Made by a program: the position numbers and the translations under genes
Origin: Paenibacillus sedimenti
Lineage (GTDB): Bacteria > Bacillota > Bacilli > Paenibacillales > NBRC-103111
Assembly (NCBI RefSeq): GCF_014534655.1
Contig: NZ_JACVVD010000001.1
Coordinates: 1,054,001 to 1,118,000 of the forward strand
Reading direction: 5' to 3'
Length of the DNA stretch: 64,000 nucleotides
Part shown: positions 18,650 through 27,997 of the stretch, piece by piece
Position numbering within the stretch: position 1 is the stretch's first letter
How the letters are laid out: every line of letters starts with the position of its first letter
The notes under the pieces: model-generated
Seen by the model: only the letters and a program-made list of their open reading frames with translations
What the model was told of the DNA's origin: nothing
Database searches by the model: none

Positions 18650-19480
18650 ATGAAATTCACAAAAATGCACGGTCTAGGCAATGATTTTATCGTTGTAGCC
18701 GGTGAAAAAGAACTGCCGTCCGGCGCGGATCAACTTGCCATCCGGCTGTGTAACCGTTTCTTCGGTATCGGAGCGGATGGTTTAGTCTATATCCTTCCTT
18801 CCGAAACGGCCGATTTTAAAATGCGCATTATCAACTCCGACGGTTCCGAAGCGGAACAGTGCGGAAATGCAATTCGCTGCGTTTCTAAATATGTCTACGA
18901 TAATGGCATGACCGATAAAGCGGAAATAACTGTCGAGACGTTAGGTGCAGGCGTGCAAAAAGTGCAGCTTAACGTTCAGAACGGGAAAGTCGCAACGGTA
19001 CGTGTTGATATGGGGCAGCCGATTCTAGAGGGCCTTCAGGTGCCTACGACTGTGGATCAAGCAGAAGTTATCGACTATCCGATTGAAGTGGATGATCGGC
19101 AATTCCGGTTCACGGCCGTATCGATGGGCAATCCGCACTGTGTAATCTACGTGGATGACGCGGTTAACTTCGATCTTTCCTTATGGGGGCCGAGGCTGGA
19201 AGTGCATCCGATGTTTCCTCGCAAGACGAATGTTGAATTCGTGACGGTGAAGAATCGTGAGCATACGGATATGCGCGTTTGGGAAAGAGGAGCGGGGCCG
19301 ACATTGGCTTGTGGAACGGGCGCATGCGCGACTCTCGTTTCATCTGTTTTGAACGGTTTGACAGACCGCCGGGCAACGGTTTCACTGAAGGGCGGAGATC
19401 TCTTCATTGAATGGGACGAAGCCGATAATCACGTGTACATGACTGGACCGGCGGAAGAAGTGTTTAAGGGAACGCTCTAA
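18650..19480 (+). CDS. dapF: Diaminopimelate epimerase
   Basis: The 276-residue enzyme has the two catalytic cysteines of the family: Cys71 in EQCGNAIRC and Cys221 in ACGTGAC. It epimerises LL- to meso-diaminopimelate, the last step before lysine and the source of the peptidoglycan cross-link residue. The ATG at 18650 (MKFTKMHGLGNDF) is preferred over the GTG at 18638, since GGAG at 18635-18638 acts as its ribosome binding site. The gene stands apart from other lysine genes. Confidence 0.95.
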   Translation: MKFTKMHGLGNDFIVVAGEKELPSGADQLAIRLCNRFFGIGADGLVYILPSETADFKMRIINSDGSEAEQCGNAIRCVSKYVYDNGMTDKAEITVETLGAGVQKVQLNVQNGKVATVRVDMGQPILEGLQVPTTVDQAEVIDYPIEVDDRQFRFTAVSMGNPHCVIYVDDAVNFDLSLWGPRLEVHPMFPRKTNVEFVTVKNREHTDMRVWERGAGPTLACGTGACATLVSSVLNGLTDRRATVSLKGGDLFIEWDEADNHVYMTGPAEEVFKGTL

Positions 19481-19584
19481 TGGCGAGTTTTAAGTATAAA
19501 AAAAATTGATAAACGTTCTCCTTAATATCGGCCTGGTTTTGTGATACAGTAAAGCTACATTTTTTAGTGGGTGGGGAGTTTATC

Positions 19585-21459
19585 ATGAAATCGGATCTTC
19601 GGACGGCACTTCAGCGGGAAATTTTGACCGGTGACGGCGCTATGGGGACTTATTTATATCAGATGGGATTTCCCGTCGGTATTTCTTATGAAGAATTGAA
19701 TCTGCTGCGACCGGAGACGGTTGCTGACGTGCACCGCCGCTATTTTGAAGCAGGTGCTCGTCTTATTGAGACGAACACCTTCTCGGCGAACCGTGAGAAG
19801 CTGTCCAAGTATGGGCTGGAAAGCGATGTTGAAGCGATTAATCGTGCAGGCGTTGAGCTGGCCCGTAAAGCAGTCGGCAACGATGCTTATGTCGTTGGAG
19901 CAATCGGTTCCATACGTGCCGGCAAACGTAAAAATGTTCGCACGGCCGATGTGGAACAATCGCTTCGTGAACAGATCGGTGTTTTACTGGACTCTCCGGT
20001 GGACGGGCTGCTGCTTGAGACGTTTTACGATCTGGATGAGCTTCAGCTGGCTCTGCGGATTATTCGCAGCATGAGCAACCTGCCGGTCATTTGCCAATTC
20101 GCAAATGAAGGAACAGGCAGTACGCAGGATGGCGTACCGCTTCAGGAGGCTTTTGAGAGATTGCGCGACGGCGGGGCAGACGTCATCGGCTTCAACTGCC
20201 GCGTCGGCCCGAACGGGATTCTCCGCTCGATGGAGAAGCTGACGCTGCTCGCCGGCGTGCCGTTTTCGGCGTTCCCGAACGCGGGGCTGCCCGACTACGT
20301 TGACGGGCATTACACGTACGCAGCGACGCCGGAGTACTTCGCCGAGAGCGCGCTGCGCTTCGCCGACCTCGGCGCGCGCATCATCGGCGGCTGCTGCGGC
20401 ACGACGCCGGAGCATATCGCCGCTGTCGCCAAGGCGCTAAGCGGCTACGTCCCGGCGGCGCCCGGCGCCGCCGCGCACGTTCGACCGGTGCGCGTAAGCG
20501 AACCGGCGCCGGCTAAGCCTGCGCCGCCGGCGGCAAAGCCGTCGCTGCTGGACATCGTCAAGCAGCGTAAAACCGTTATCGTCGAGCTAGATCCCCCGCG
20601 GGATCTCGACATCGACAAATTCATGCAGGGATCGAAAGCCCTGCAGGACGCTCATGTCGACGCCATCACAATGGCCGATAATTCACTTGCAGTGACGCGC
20701 ATGAGCAACCTTGCCCTCGGCTACCTCGTGCAGGACAAGTTGGGCGCGCGTCCGCTTATTCATATCGCATGCCGCGACCGCAACATGATCGGGACGCAGT
20801 CCCATCTCATGGGTCTGCACGCGCTGGGCATCGACCACGTGCTGGCCGTAACCGGCGATCCCGCCAAGTTCGGCGATCTGCCAGGGTCCAAATCGGTGTA
20901 CGATCTCACTTCGTTTGAGATCATCCGCATGATCAAGCAGCTCAACGAAGGCATCGCCTTCTCCGGCAAACCGCTTAAACAGAAGGCGAATTTCGTCGTC
21001 GGTGCTGCTTTTAACCCGAATGTGAAGCATTTGGATAAAGCTGTTCAACGTTTGGAGCGAAAAATCGAGGCCGGCGCAGATTACATCATGACGCAGCCCG
21101 TTTATGACGCCAAGCTCATTGAGCAGATTCATAACGCCACCAAGCATCTGAACGTCCCGATCTTTATAGGGATCGCGCCCCTGGCCAGCGGCGGGAACGC
21201 TGAGTACCTCCATAATGAAGTTCCCGGAATTCAATTATCGGATGAAGTCAGAAGCCGCATGAGCGGTCTCAAAGGGGAAGAAGGCCGTGCGATGGGCGTT
21301 GAAATCGCCAAAGAGCTGCTGGATGCTGCCATGCCGTATTTTAACGGCATCTATCTGATGACGCCGTTTCTGCTCTATGAAATGTGCGTAGACTTGACGA
21401 AGTACGTATGGGAAAAGTCGAATCGCCATGATTTCCACTTGTACCCACTTTCAAAATGA
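19585..21459 (+). CDS. yitJ: Bifunctional homocysteine S-methyltransferase / methylenetetrahydrofolate reductase (YitJ type)
   Basis: The 624-residue protein fuses two enzymes. Residues about 1-290 form a homocysteine S-methyltransferase barrel with zinc cysteines in GFNCRVGP and GGCCGTTPEH. A linker rich in Ala and Pro (about 295-325, coded by very GC-rich DNA) follows. Residues about 325-620 are a MetF-like FAD domain (TMADNSLAVTRMSN, ITQPVYD-like MTQPVYD). It links methyl-folate formation to methionine synthesis. The ATG follows GGTGGGGAG. In B. subtilis yitJ is controlled by a SAM (S-box) riboswitch; the 104-nt gap here has no S-box motif. Confidence 0.92.
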   Translation: MKSDLRTALQREILTGDGAMGTYLYQMGFPVGISYEELNLLRPETVADVHRRYFEAGARLIETNTFSANREKLSKYGLESDVEAINRAGVELARKAVGNDAYVVGAIGSIRAGKRKNVRTADVEQSLREQIGVLLDSPVDGLLLETFYDLDELQLALRIIRSMSNLPVICQFANEGTGSTQDGVPLQEAFERLRDGGADVIGFNCRVGPNGILRSMEKLTLLAGVPFSAFPNAGLPDYVDGHYTYAATPEYFAESALRFADLGARIIGGCCGTTPEHIAAVAKALSGYVPAAPGAAAHVRPVRVSEPAPAKPAPPAAKPSLLDIVKQRKTVIVELDPPRDLDIDKFMQGSKALQDAHVDAITMADNSLAVTRMSNLALGYLVQDKLGARPLIHIACRDRNMIGTQSHLMGLHALGIDHVLAVTGDPAKFGDLPGSKSVYDLTSFEIIRMIKQLNEGIAFSGKPLKQKANFVVGAAFNPNVKHLDKAVQRLERKIEAGADYIMTQPVYDAKLIEQIHNATKHLNVPIFIGIAPLASGGNAEYLHNEVPGIQLSDEVRSRMSGLKGEEGRAMGVEIAKELLDAAMPYFNGIYLMTPFLLYEMCVDLTKYVWEKSNRHDFHLYPLSK

Positions 21460-21488
21460 ATTAAAATAGGGTAATGGATGTGATCAGG

Positions 21489-22373
21489 ATGATTTGCAGT
21501 ATGACCGGATTCGGACAAGCGAATCGTTCTTTTGTGGGATACAAGGTATTTATCGATGCCAAATCGGTCAATCATAGGTATTGTGAAGTGGCTGTCCGTC
21601 TGCCCAAAGAATGGGCGGCTTTTGAAGACGCATTGAAGAAAACTGTGCTGCAAGCAGTGAAAAGAGGACGCGTCGACGTCTACATTTCAGCTGAGCGCGA
21701 AGCGGTTACTTCCAGAAATGTAACTGTGGACTTTACCTTAGCCGATGCTTATTTACAAGCGGCGGAACAGTTGAAGCAGCGTTACGGCTTCACCGAGAAC
21801 ATTGAACTCAAAGATGTATTGAAACTTCCCGACTTAGTTCAAATGAAGGAAGATCGCACGGATCCGGATGAACAGTTCGAGATGGAGCTATGCGCCTGCT
21901 TGCAAGATGCCGTAGCCCGTTTATCTGACATGCGGGTTCGGGAAGGGGCGTTTCTAGAGCAGGATATTCGTGAACGTCTAGCCGAGCTGAAGCGTATCCA
22001 TGTAGAACTGCAAGCTTTTGCCCCGCAAGTGGTTCAAGATCATGCCAGCAAGCTTAGCGGCAGAATCCAGTCCCTTTTGCAGGAGCAGACGCCTGTAGAC
22101 GAGCAGCGTTTGGCTACAGAGATTGCCATTTTTGCAGATCGCTCTAATGTCGACGAAGAGCTTACCCGGCTGCAAAGTCATTTTCAGCAATTCGATCAGC
22201 TGCTGGAAGGCAATGAACCCGTAGGACGCAAGCTTGACTTCCTGATTCAAGAAATGAATCGCGAAGTGAATACCATCGGCTCCAAAGCGAATCATGCTGA
22301 GCTAACGACAAGAGTCATTCACATGAAAGCAGAGCTGGAGAAGATGAGAGAACAAATACAGAATATCGAGTGA
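21489..22373 (+). CDS. yloC: YicC/YloC family endoribonuclease
   Basis: The 294-residue protein begins with the family hallmark SMTGFGQA and ends with the conserved DFLIQEMNREVNTIGSKA segment and a helical tail. YicC in E. coli is an endoribonuclease that affects sRNA turnover. I set the start at ATG 21489, because GGATGTGATC just upstream fits the anti-Shine-Dalgarno sequence; an in-frame ATG at 21474 is less likely. It leads the yloC-remA-gmk-rpoZ cluster conserved across Bacillales. Confidence 0.9.
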   Translation: MICSMTGFGQANRSFVGYKVFIDAKSVNHRYCEVAVRLPKEWAAFEDALKKTVLQAVKRGRVDVYISAEREAVTSRNVTVDFTLADAYLQAAEQLKQRYGFTENIELKDVLKLPDLVQMKEDRTDPDEQFEMELCACLQDAVARLSDMRVREGAFLEQDIRERLAELKRIHVELQAFAPQVVQDHASKLSGRIQSLLQEQTPVDEQRLATEIAIFADRSNVDEELTRLQSHFQQFDQLLEGNEPVGRKLDFLIQEMNREVNTIGSKANHAELTTRVIHMKAELEKMREQIQNIE

Positions 22374-22405
22374 AGCGGCATGAGGCTTCGCGAGGAGGAA
22401 GTTGA

Positions 22406-22666
22406 ATGGCTATCAAATTAATCAATATCGGGTTCGGGAACATCGTATCGGCGAACCGCATTATCTCGATCGTGAGTCCGGAATCGGCGCCGATCAAGAG
22501 AATCATTCAGGAAGCGCGTGATCGTCACATGCTGATTGACGCTACATATGGTAGAAGAACCCGTGCCGTTATTATCACCGACAGCGATCATGTCATTTTG
22601 TCGGCGGTACAACCAGAAACGGTAGCACATCGACTTTCCAACAAGGACGATGATCATGACGAGTAA
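22406..22666 (+). CDS. remA: RemA, extracellular matrix regulator (YlzA)
   Basis: The 86-residue protein matches RemA from end to end ([30 protein letters not shown]). RemA is a DNA-binding oligomer that activates matrix and osmoprotection operons in B. subtilis. Start ATG lies behind GAGGAGG. The stop overlaps the start of gmk, so the pair is translationally coupled. Confidence 0.95.
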   Translation: MAIKLINIGFGNIVSANRIISIVSPESAPIKRIIQEARDRHMLIDATYGRRTRAVIITDSDHVILSAVQPETVAHRLSNKDDDHDE

Positions 22667-23294
22667 TACGAATACTCTCGAGCGTGAGAGAGGCATTTTG
22701 ATTGTATTGTCCGGTCCCTCCGGTGTAGGAAAGGGAACAGTTTGCGCTGCATTGCGCAATTGTTCACCGGATATTGTGTATTCCGTATCAGCGACAACAC
22801 GCGCCCCGAGACAAGGGGAAGTGGAAGGCGTGAATTATTTTTTCAAGACCCGGGAACAATTTCAACAGCTTATCGATACCGATGAAGTGCTCGAGTGGGC
22901 TGAATATGTAGGCAACTACTATGGAACGCCGCGTCGTTTTGTTGAAGATACGCTGCGTGCGGGCCAAGACGTCATTTTGGAGATTGAAGTGCAGGGCGCT
23001 TTGAAGGTGAAACAGAAGTTTCCGGAAGGTGTTTTCATCTTCTTGCTGCCGCCTTCGCTCGATGAGCTTCAGAATCGCATCGTGACCCGAGGCACGGAGA
23101 CGGACGAAGTCATTCGCAGCCGCATGTCAGTCGCTGTGGATGAAATCCGCTTGATGGAGCATTACGACTATGCGATCATCAATGATCGTGTTGAGACGGC
23201 TTGTTCCAAAATACAGTCGATTCTGGCTGCGGAACATTGCAAAAAAGATCGGATGTATCCGAAAGTCATTCAATGGATTGGTGAGGTGAACTAA
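22656..23294 (+). CDS. gmk: Guanylate kinase
   Basis: The 212-residue enzyme has the P-loop GPSGVGKGT near residue 19 and the GMP-binding segment ([25 protein letters not shown] region, from about 42). It phosphorylates GMP/dGMP to GDP/dGDP. I chose ATG 22656, which has AAGGA at the right distance; the ATG six bases earlier is too near. It overlaps remA by 11 bases and is followed two bases later by rpoZ. Confidence 0.95.
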   Translation: MTSNTNTLERERGILIVLSGPSGVGKGTVCAALRNCSPDIVYSVSATTRAPRQGEVEGVNYFFKTREQFQQLIDTDEVLEWAEYVGNYYGTPRRFVEDTLRAGQDVILEIEVQGALKVKQKFPEGVFIFLLPPSLDELQNRIVTRGTETDEVIRSRMSVAVDEIRLMEHYDYAIINDRVETACSKIQSILAAEHCKKDRMYPKVIQWIGEVN

Positions 23295-23296
23295 AC

Positions 23297-23512
23297 ATGT
23301 TATATCCTTCAATTGATAAACTTCTCGATAAAGTAGACAGCAAATACTCGCTCGTTGTTGCCGCAGCGAAGAGAGCAAGACTACTGCGCGACGGAGCCAA
23401 GTCCGATTTGAGAGGCCAAAAATCCCATAAACAAGTCGGAGTTGCCTTAGAAGAACTATACGGTGACTACATTGCTTACGAGAAAATTCAGTCTAAAGAG
23501 ATCGTGAAATAA
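23297..23512 (+). CDS. rpoZ: RNA polymerase omega subunit
   Basis: The 71-residue protein has the omega pattern: [20 protein letters not shown] at the start and the conserved [15 protein letters not shown] helix. Omega helps fold and assemble the beta' subunit of RNA polymerase. It starts two bases after the gmk stop with GAGGTGAAC as ribosome binding site. A terminator lies just after the stop. Confidence 0.93.
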   Translation: MLYPSIDKLLDKVDSKYSLVVAAAKRARLLRDGAKSDLRGQKSHKQVGVALEELYGDYIAYEKIQSKEIVK

Positions 23513-23522
23513 ATGCTTTCCC

Positions 23523-23550
23523 TGACAACCCTAGCGGTTGTTATTTTTTT
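23523..23550 (+). terminator. Rho-independent terminator after rpoZ
   Basis: TGACAACC pairs with GGTTGTTA (one G-U pair) around CTAGC, followed by seven T residues. It separates rpoZ from the structured leader of coaBC. Confidence 0.85.
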
Positions 23551-23570
23551 CTTATTATTCATTTGGGGGC

Positions 23571-23714
23571 TCCCCGCAAAGTAATGTATAAACATTTATC
23601 GAAGTAAGCCGAAGAAGCTCGACCGCTTTAAGCGGAATGTTTAGACGCCGACCGAGCTATCACTCGGTGCGGACGGACTAACCTTCGAAGTGTCACAGTG
23701 TCACTTTGTGGGGA
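23571..23714 (+). ncRNA. Structured 5' leader of coaBC, candidate cis-regulatory RNA or dispersed repeat
   Basis: A 12-bp helix closes the element: TCCCCGCAAAGT (23571-23582) pairs with ACTTTGTGGGGA (23703-23714), one G-U pair. Inside are a 5-bp hairpin (23583-23596), a 6-bp second helix (23599-23604 with 23683-23688), a CCGC/GCGG hairpin (23623-23635) and a 9-bp hairpin with one bulge (23648-23672). A tandem repeat AGTGTCAC x2 lies at 23689-23704. The element ends 7 nt before the coaBC ribosome binding site. It has the form of a multibranched regulatory RNA, but I cannot match it to a known class; it could also be a genus-specific palindromic repeat. Confidence 0.5.
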
Positions 23715-23733
23715 CTATTAAGGAGGATACTCC

Positions 23734-24939
23734 ATGGGTGTTCTGCACGGTAAAACGATCGTACTCGGCGTATGCGGAGGCATTGCTGCTTATAAGGCTG
23801 CTGCGCTGACGAGCAAACTGACTCAAGCTGGGGCTAATGTACGGGTCATTATGACAGAGTCCGCAGTCCAATTTGTAGCGCCTCTGACGTTTCAGACGTT
23901 GTCGCGTCATCATGTGTTCGTTGATACATTCGATGAGAAAGACCCTTCCGTCGTCTCTCACATTAACCTGGCGGATAGCGCCGATCTCGTTGTGATTGCG
24001 CCGGCAACGGCCAATATGATCGGCAAGCTGGCACTTGGTCTTGGCGACGATATGCTGAGCACTATGCTGCTTGCGACCATGGCACCGATTTGGGTGGCAC
24101 CTGCGATGAATGTGCATATGTACGCCAATCCGGCAGTGCAGCAAAACATGCAGACGCTGCGCAGCCGAGGCGTTCGTTTTATAGAGCCGGGAGAAGGACA
24201 GCTTGCCTGCGGGTATGTCGGGAAAGGGCGCCTGGCCGAGCCTGAAGAGATTTTTGCTGCAATTGAGCAGCATTTTGCTGGGAACGGTCTGCTTCAAGGG
24301 CAGCGTGTGCTTGTGACAGCCGGAGGCACAGTGGAGCGGATTGATCCGGTTCGCTATATTACGAATGATTCTTCAGGCAAAATGGGCTATGCGATCGCAG
24401 AAGAAGCGGTACGGATGGGAGCCAGTGTCACCTTAGTGACAGGACCAACAGCTTTGCCTGCCCCTGAAGGCGTGGAAATCATACCCGTACAGTCCGCTTT
24501 GGATATGAGAGAAGCTGTCATGTCGCGAATGAATACGAGTCAGCTTATTATCAAAGCGGCTGCCGTCGCCGATTATCGCCCTGCAGTCGTCGCTGAGCAA
24601 AAGATGAAAAAGAAAGCGGACTCGCTCACATTGGAGCTTGTCAAAAATCCGGACATTTTGCAGGAGATCGGTACGCTGAAAAAAGATCAGTTTGTTATCG
24701 GTTTCGCCGCTGAAACCGAACGTCTGGATGAACATGCGCTGGAGAAGCTGAAGCGTAAAAATTGCGACCTTATCGTTGGTAACGACGTTTCCCAAGAGGG
24801 CGCAGGCTTTAGCGGGGATACGAATGCGGTACGGATTTTTGATCGGAACGGGCTTGTCGAGGCCCTGCCATTACAGAGCAAGAAAGATGTGGCGCGCAGG
24901 CTTCTGGAGTTGGCGGCGGGGCGGATGAAGACAACTTGA
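23734..24939 (+). CDS. coaBC: Bifunctional phosphopantothenoylcysteine decarboxylase / phosphopantothenate-cysteine ligase
   Basis: The 401-residue protein joins CoaC (1-185) and CoaB (190-400). CoaC motifs are visible: SHINLAD with the catalytic histidine, PAMNVHM, and ACGYVGKGRLAEP with the active-site cysteine. CoaB shows TAGGTVERIDPVRYITNDSSG and KAAAVADYRP. It adds cysteine to 4'-phosphopantothenate and decarboxylates the product, steps two and three of CoA synthesis. The ATG follows AGGAGG. A long structured leader precedes it, suggesting control separate from rpoZ. Confidence 0.95.
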   Translation: MGVLHGKTIVLGVCGGIAAYKAAALTSKLTQAGANVRVIMTESAVQFVAPLTFQTLSRHHVFVDTFDEKDPSVVSHINLADSADLVVIAPATANMIGKLALGLGDDMLSTMLLATMAPIWVAPAMNVHMYANPAVQQNMQTLRSRGVRFIEPGEGQLACGYVGKGRLAEPEEIFAAIEQHFAGNGLLQGQRVLVTAGGTVERIDPVRYITNDSSGKMGYAIAEEAVRMGASVTLVTGPTALPAPEGVEIIPVQSALDMREAVMSRMNTSQLIIKAAAVADYRPAVVAEQKMKKKADSLTLELVKNPDILQEIGTLKKDQFVIGFAAETERLDEHALEKLKRKNCDLIVGNDVSQEGAGFSGDTNAVRIFDRNGLVEALPLQSKKDVARRLLELAAGRMKTT

Positions 24940-24958
24940 AACGCTAAGGAGAATGTGG

Positions 24959-27472
24959 ATGTATGCAAAAGTCATTGTCGATGTCCCGGCAAAGCAAACC
25001 AATCGGGCTTTTGACTATGAAATTCCTGCGGCTTTGCGCAAATGGGTCGAAGTAGGGAGCCGCGTTGGCGTGCCATTTGGTCCTCGGGTGCTGCAAGGAT
25101 TTGTTGTCGAACTGCTTGAAGAAACGCAGATGGATACTAAACGAGTCAAGCCGATTCAAAGCGTGCTGGATTTGGTTCCGCCATTGACAGAAGAACTTGT
25201 AGGACTCGGCAGGTGGCTCAGCCGTATGTACTTGTGCCATGAGGTTACGGCATTGCAAGCGATGCTGCCTGCGGCTCTCAAGGCGAAATACGAAAGGGCC
25301 ATCTCTCTTGGGGATGAATCCGGCGAGCAATCGCTGTTGGATTTGCCGGATCTGCAGGAGATCGTCGCCTTTGTGCGAGCAAAGGGAACTGTTCCGATGG
25401 AAACGCTGATGGAGCGTTTCGAGAATGACGGGTCGCTCATTAAGCAGCTCTTGTCCAGCGGCATCCTTATGGAAGCGCAGATGGTCAAAGACCGCATGAC
25501 GGCTAAGAAGGCGCTGACGGTCTTTCCTCCGGCAGATGGCAGAAGCTTGGAAGAAGCGGTTGGCATGCTGCCGGCTAGAGCGAATAAACAGCAGGACGTG
25601 CTTCGTTATCTGATAGAGCATCCGCATGCGATTCGGCTCACAGAGCTGATGGAAGCGGTGCAGGTTGGAGCCGGCACTGTTAAAAGCTTGGCGGATCGCG
25701 GCTGGATCGAGCTGCGGGAGGTCGAAGTGATGCGTGATCCTTACGCGGGCCGCTCGTTCGCGCGAACGAAACCACTTCCTCTGACAGAGGAACAAAGCAG
25801 CGTTTTCGGCGAAATCCGCAGCGCCGTCGCTGAGCGCAGGCATGAGGTTTTTCTTCTTCACGGAGTGACGGGCAGCGGTAAGACAGAAGTATATTTACAA
25901 TCCATTCAGGAATGTCTAGACCAAGGCAGAGAAGCCATTGTATTGGTGCCCGAAATTTCGTTAACACCGCAAATGGTGGAACGTTTTAAAGGCAGGTTCG
26001 GCGATCTGGTCGCCGTGCTTCACAGCCGGTTATCGAATGGCGAACGTTATGATGAATGGCGTAAAATCACCCGCAAGCAAGTGAAGGTCGTAATCGGCGC
26101 TCGCTCGGCCATTTTTGCCCCTTTTACCCAAATCGGTCTTATTATTATTGATGAAGAGCACGAGTCCTCGTACAAGCAGGAAGAGAGTCCGAAATATCAT
26201 GCCAGGGACGTGTCTGTCGAAAGAGCGAAACAGCATAACGCTGCCGTTGTTCTGGGTTCCGCTACCCCTTCGTTGGAGAGTATTCAAAAAACGATGCGAA
26301 CCGGAAACGGGGAAAAACCTCCATATCGACTGCTGACGATGAAAGAAAGAGTTGCCGGCAGGCCGCTGCCGACCGTTAGCATCGTGGATATGCGGGAAGA
26401 GCTGAAAAACGGAAATCGCTCCATGTTCAGTAAGTCACTGTATAAAGCTATTGAAGAAAGGTTACAAAAGAAAGAACAGACCGTTTTACTGCTCAACCGG
26501 CGCGGTTATGCAACCTTCGTCATGTGCCGTACCTGCGGTTTCGTTTCTACTTGCCCCCATTGCGACATTTCGCTTACCTATCATCAAAGCTCGCGCATGC
26601 TGCGGTGTCATTATTGCGGTTATGCCGAACGTGAAGTCAAGCAGTGTCCGAACTGCTCTTCCGAACACATCCGTCATTTCGGGACAGGAACGCAGCGCGT
26701 GGAAGAAGAGCTCGGCAAGTTATTTCCCGGCATTCGCGTTATACGGATGGATGTGGATACGACGACTGAAAAAGGCTCCCATGAAAAATGGCTGACGATG
26801 TTTCGCGATAAGCAGGCCGACGTATTGTTGGGTACCCAAATGGTCGCTAAAGGGCTGGATTTTCCAGACGTGACGCTGGTTGGCGTTATTGCGGCCGACA
26901 CCGTACTCAATCTGCCTGATTTTCGCTCTGCTGAACGGACGTTTCAATTGCTTACGCAGGTTGCCGGAAGGGCTGGGCGACATGAAAAGCTGGGAGAAGT
27001 ATTCGTGCAGACGTATACGCCGGAGCATTACAGCGTGCAGTGTGCGAGCCGGCATGATTATATGGCTTTTGCAAGGCATGAACTGGATATACGCGCGAAT
27101 TTGGACTATCCGCCTTATCATCGGTTGATTCTGATTACTTTTTCCCACGAGGAAGTTCCTTTATTGGTGCGCTCTGCGGAGGCATTTGTGACCAGGCTCA
27201 AAGAGCTTGCACAAGAGCAAATGAACAGGCCGGTTGATCTGTTTTCGAACATGGAACCATCCTCCGAATCGTTCAGTATGGATGTCTTAGGGCCTGTCGC
27301 ATCACCGATTTCCCGAATCAAAGATAGATATCGATTCCAATGCGTGGTAAAATATCGGGGGGAAGCTCAGGCTTCAGAGCTTGTAGGCCGAACCGCCCAG
27401 TGGTTTGAAGAGCGCTCGGCAAAGGAAAAATTGCAAATTAGCGTCGATGTAGACCCGCAATTTTTGATGTAA
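24959..27472 (+). CDS. priA: Primosomal protein N' (replication restart helicase PriA)
   Basis: The 837-residue helicase has Walker A GVTGSGKT (lysine 308), a DEEH box (about 400) and the zinc-binding region with paired CxxC motifs (CRTCGF, CPHC, CHYCGY, CPNC). It reloads the replisome at collapsed forks. I chose ATG 24959, which fits AAGGAG (24946-24951); the ATG at 24953 is too close. It lies 19 bp after coaBC and leads into def-fmt-rsmB. Confidence 0.95.
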   Translation: MYAKVIVDVPAKQTNRAFDYEIPAALRKWVEVGSRVGVPFGPRVLQGFVVELLEETQMDTKRVKPIQSVLDLVPPLTEELVGLGRWLSRMYLCHEVTALQAMLPAALKAKYERAISLGDESGEQSLLDLPDLQEIVAFVRAKGTVPMETLMERFENDGSLIKQLLSSGILMEAQMVKDRMTAKKALTVFPPADGRSLEEAVGMLPARANKQQDVLRYLIEHPHAIRLTELMEAVQVGAGTVKSLADRGWIELREVEVMRDPYAGRSFARTKPLPLTEEQSSVFGEIRSAVAERRHEVFLLHGVTGSGKTEVYLQSIQECLDQGREAIVLVPEISLTPQMVERFKGRFGDLVAVLHSRLSNGERYDEWRKITRKQVKVVIGARSAIFAPFTQIGLIIIDEEHESSYKQEESPKYHARDVSVERAKQHNAAVVLGSATPSLESIQKTMRTGNGEKPPYRLLTMKERVAGRPLPTVSIVDMREELKNGNRSMFSKSLYKAIEERLQKKEQTVLLLNRRGYATFVMCRTCGFVSTCPHCDISLTYHQSSRMLRCHYCGYAEREVKQCPNCSSEHIRHFGTGTQRVEEELGKLFPGIRVIRMDVDTTTEKGSHEKWLTMFRDKQADVLLGTQMVAKGLDFPDVTLVGVIAADTVLNLPDFRSAERTFQLLTQVAGRAGRHEKLGEVFVQTYTPEHYSVQCASRHDYMAFARHELDIRANLDYPPYHRLILITFSHEEVPLLVRSAEAFVTRLKELAQEQMNRPVDLFSNMEPSSESFSMDVLGPVASPISRIKDRYRFQCVVKYRGEAQASELVGRTAQWFEERSAKEKLQISVDVDPQFLM

Positions 27473-27514
27473 ACTTTTAAATCATAGAGAAGACTTCAGA
27501 GGTAGGTGCACGTT

Positions 27515-27997
27515 ATGGCTATTCGTATTATTGTTAAAGATCCGGATCCTGTACTGCGGGAGAAGGCCATCACCGTAACTAAATTCAATTCCAATCTGCA
27601 TAAGCTGCTCGATGATATGGCAGATACGATGTACGATGCGGAAGGCGTAGGACTTGCAGCCCCGCAAATCGGTATTTTGAAACGCGTGATTGTGATGGAT
27701 TGCGGAGAAGAGCACGGCGGATTAATCGAAATGGTGAACCCGGAAGTGGTCACTTCCAGCGGGGAGCAAATCGGACCGGAAGGCTGCCTGAGTATTCCAG
27801 GAATTCGCGGCGATGTAAGCAGACCGTTAAACGTAACGGCTAAAGGTCAAGACCGACATGGCAATCCCATTGAGATTACAGGTACTGAGTTGCTTGCGCG
27901 TTGTATTTTCCACGAAATCGACCACTTGAACGGAGTTCTGTTTACGGACCTTGCAACCAAAACGTACACGGCAGAAGAAGAGGAAGAAGACGAGTGA
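27515..27997 (+). CDS. def: Peptide deformylase
   Basis: The 160-residue enzyme has all three family motifs: [10 protein letters not shown] (motif 1), EGCLSIPG (motif 2, metal cysteine) and HEIDHLNG (motif 3, metal histidines and catalytic Glu). It removes the formyl group from new proteins. The ATG at 27515 follows AGAGGTAGG; the upstream in-frame GTG is within the ribosome binding site. Its stop overlaps the GTG start of fmt, which performs the opposite end of the formylation cycle. Confidence 0.95.
   Translation: MAIRIIVKDPDPVLREKAITVTKFNSNLHKLLDDMADTMYDAEGVGLAAPQIGILKRVIVMDCGEEHGGLIEMVNPEVVTSSGEQIGPEGCLSIPGIRGDVSRPLNVTAKGQDRHGNPIEITGTELLARCIFHEIDHLNGVLFTDLATKTYTAEEEEEDE

Noticed and set aside
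23689..23704. Tandem AGTGTCAC repeat as a start of a CRISPR-like array
   Set aside because: There are only two adjacent 8-bp copies without spacers; they are part of the coaBC leader.
27901..27993. Longer Fmt protein starting inside def
   Set aside because: The added residues are a shifted reading of def; the conserved start [11 protein letters not shown] lies at the GTG overlapping the def stop.
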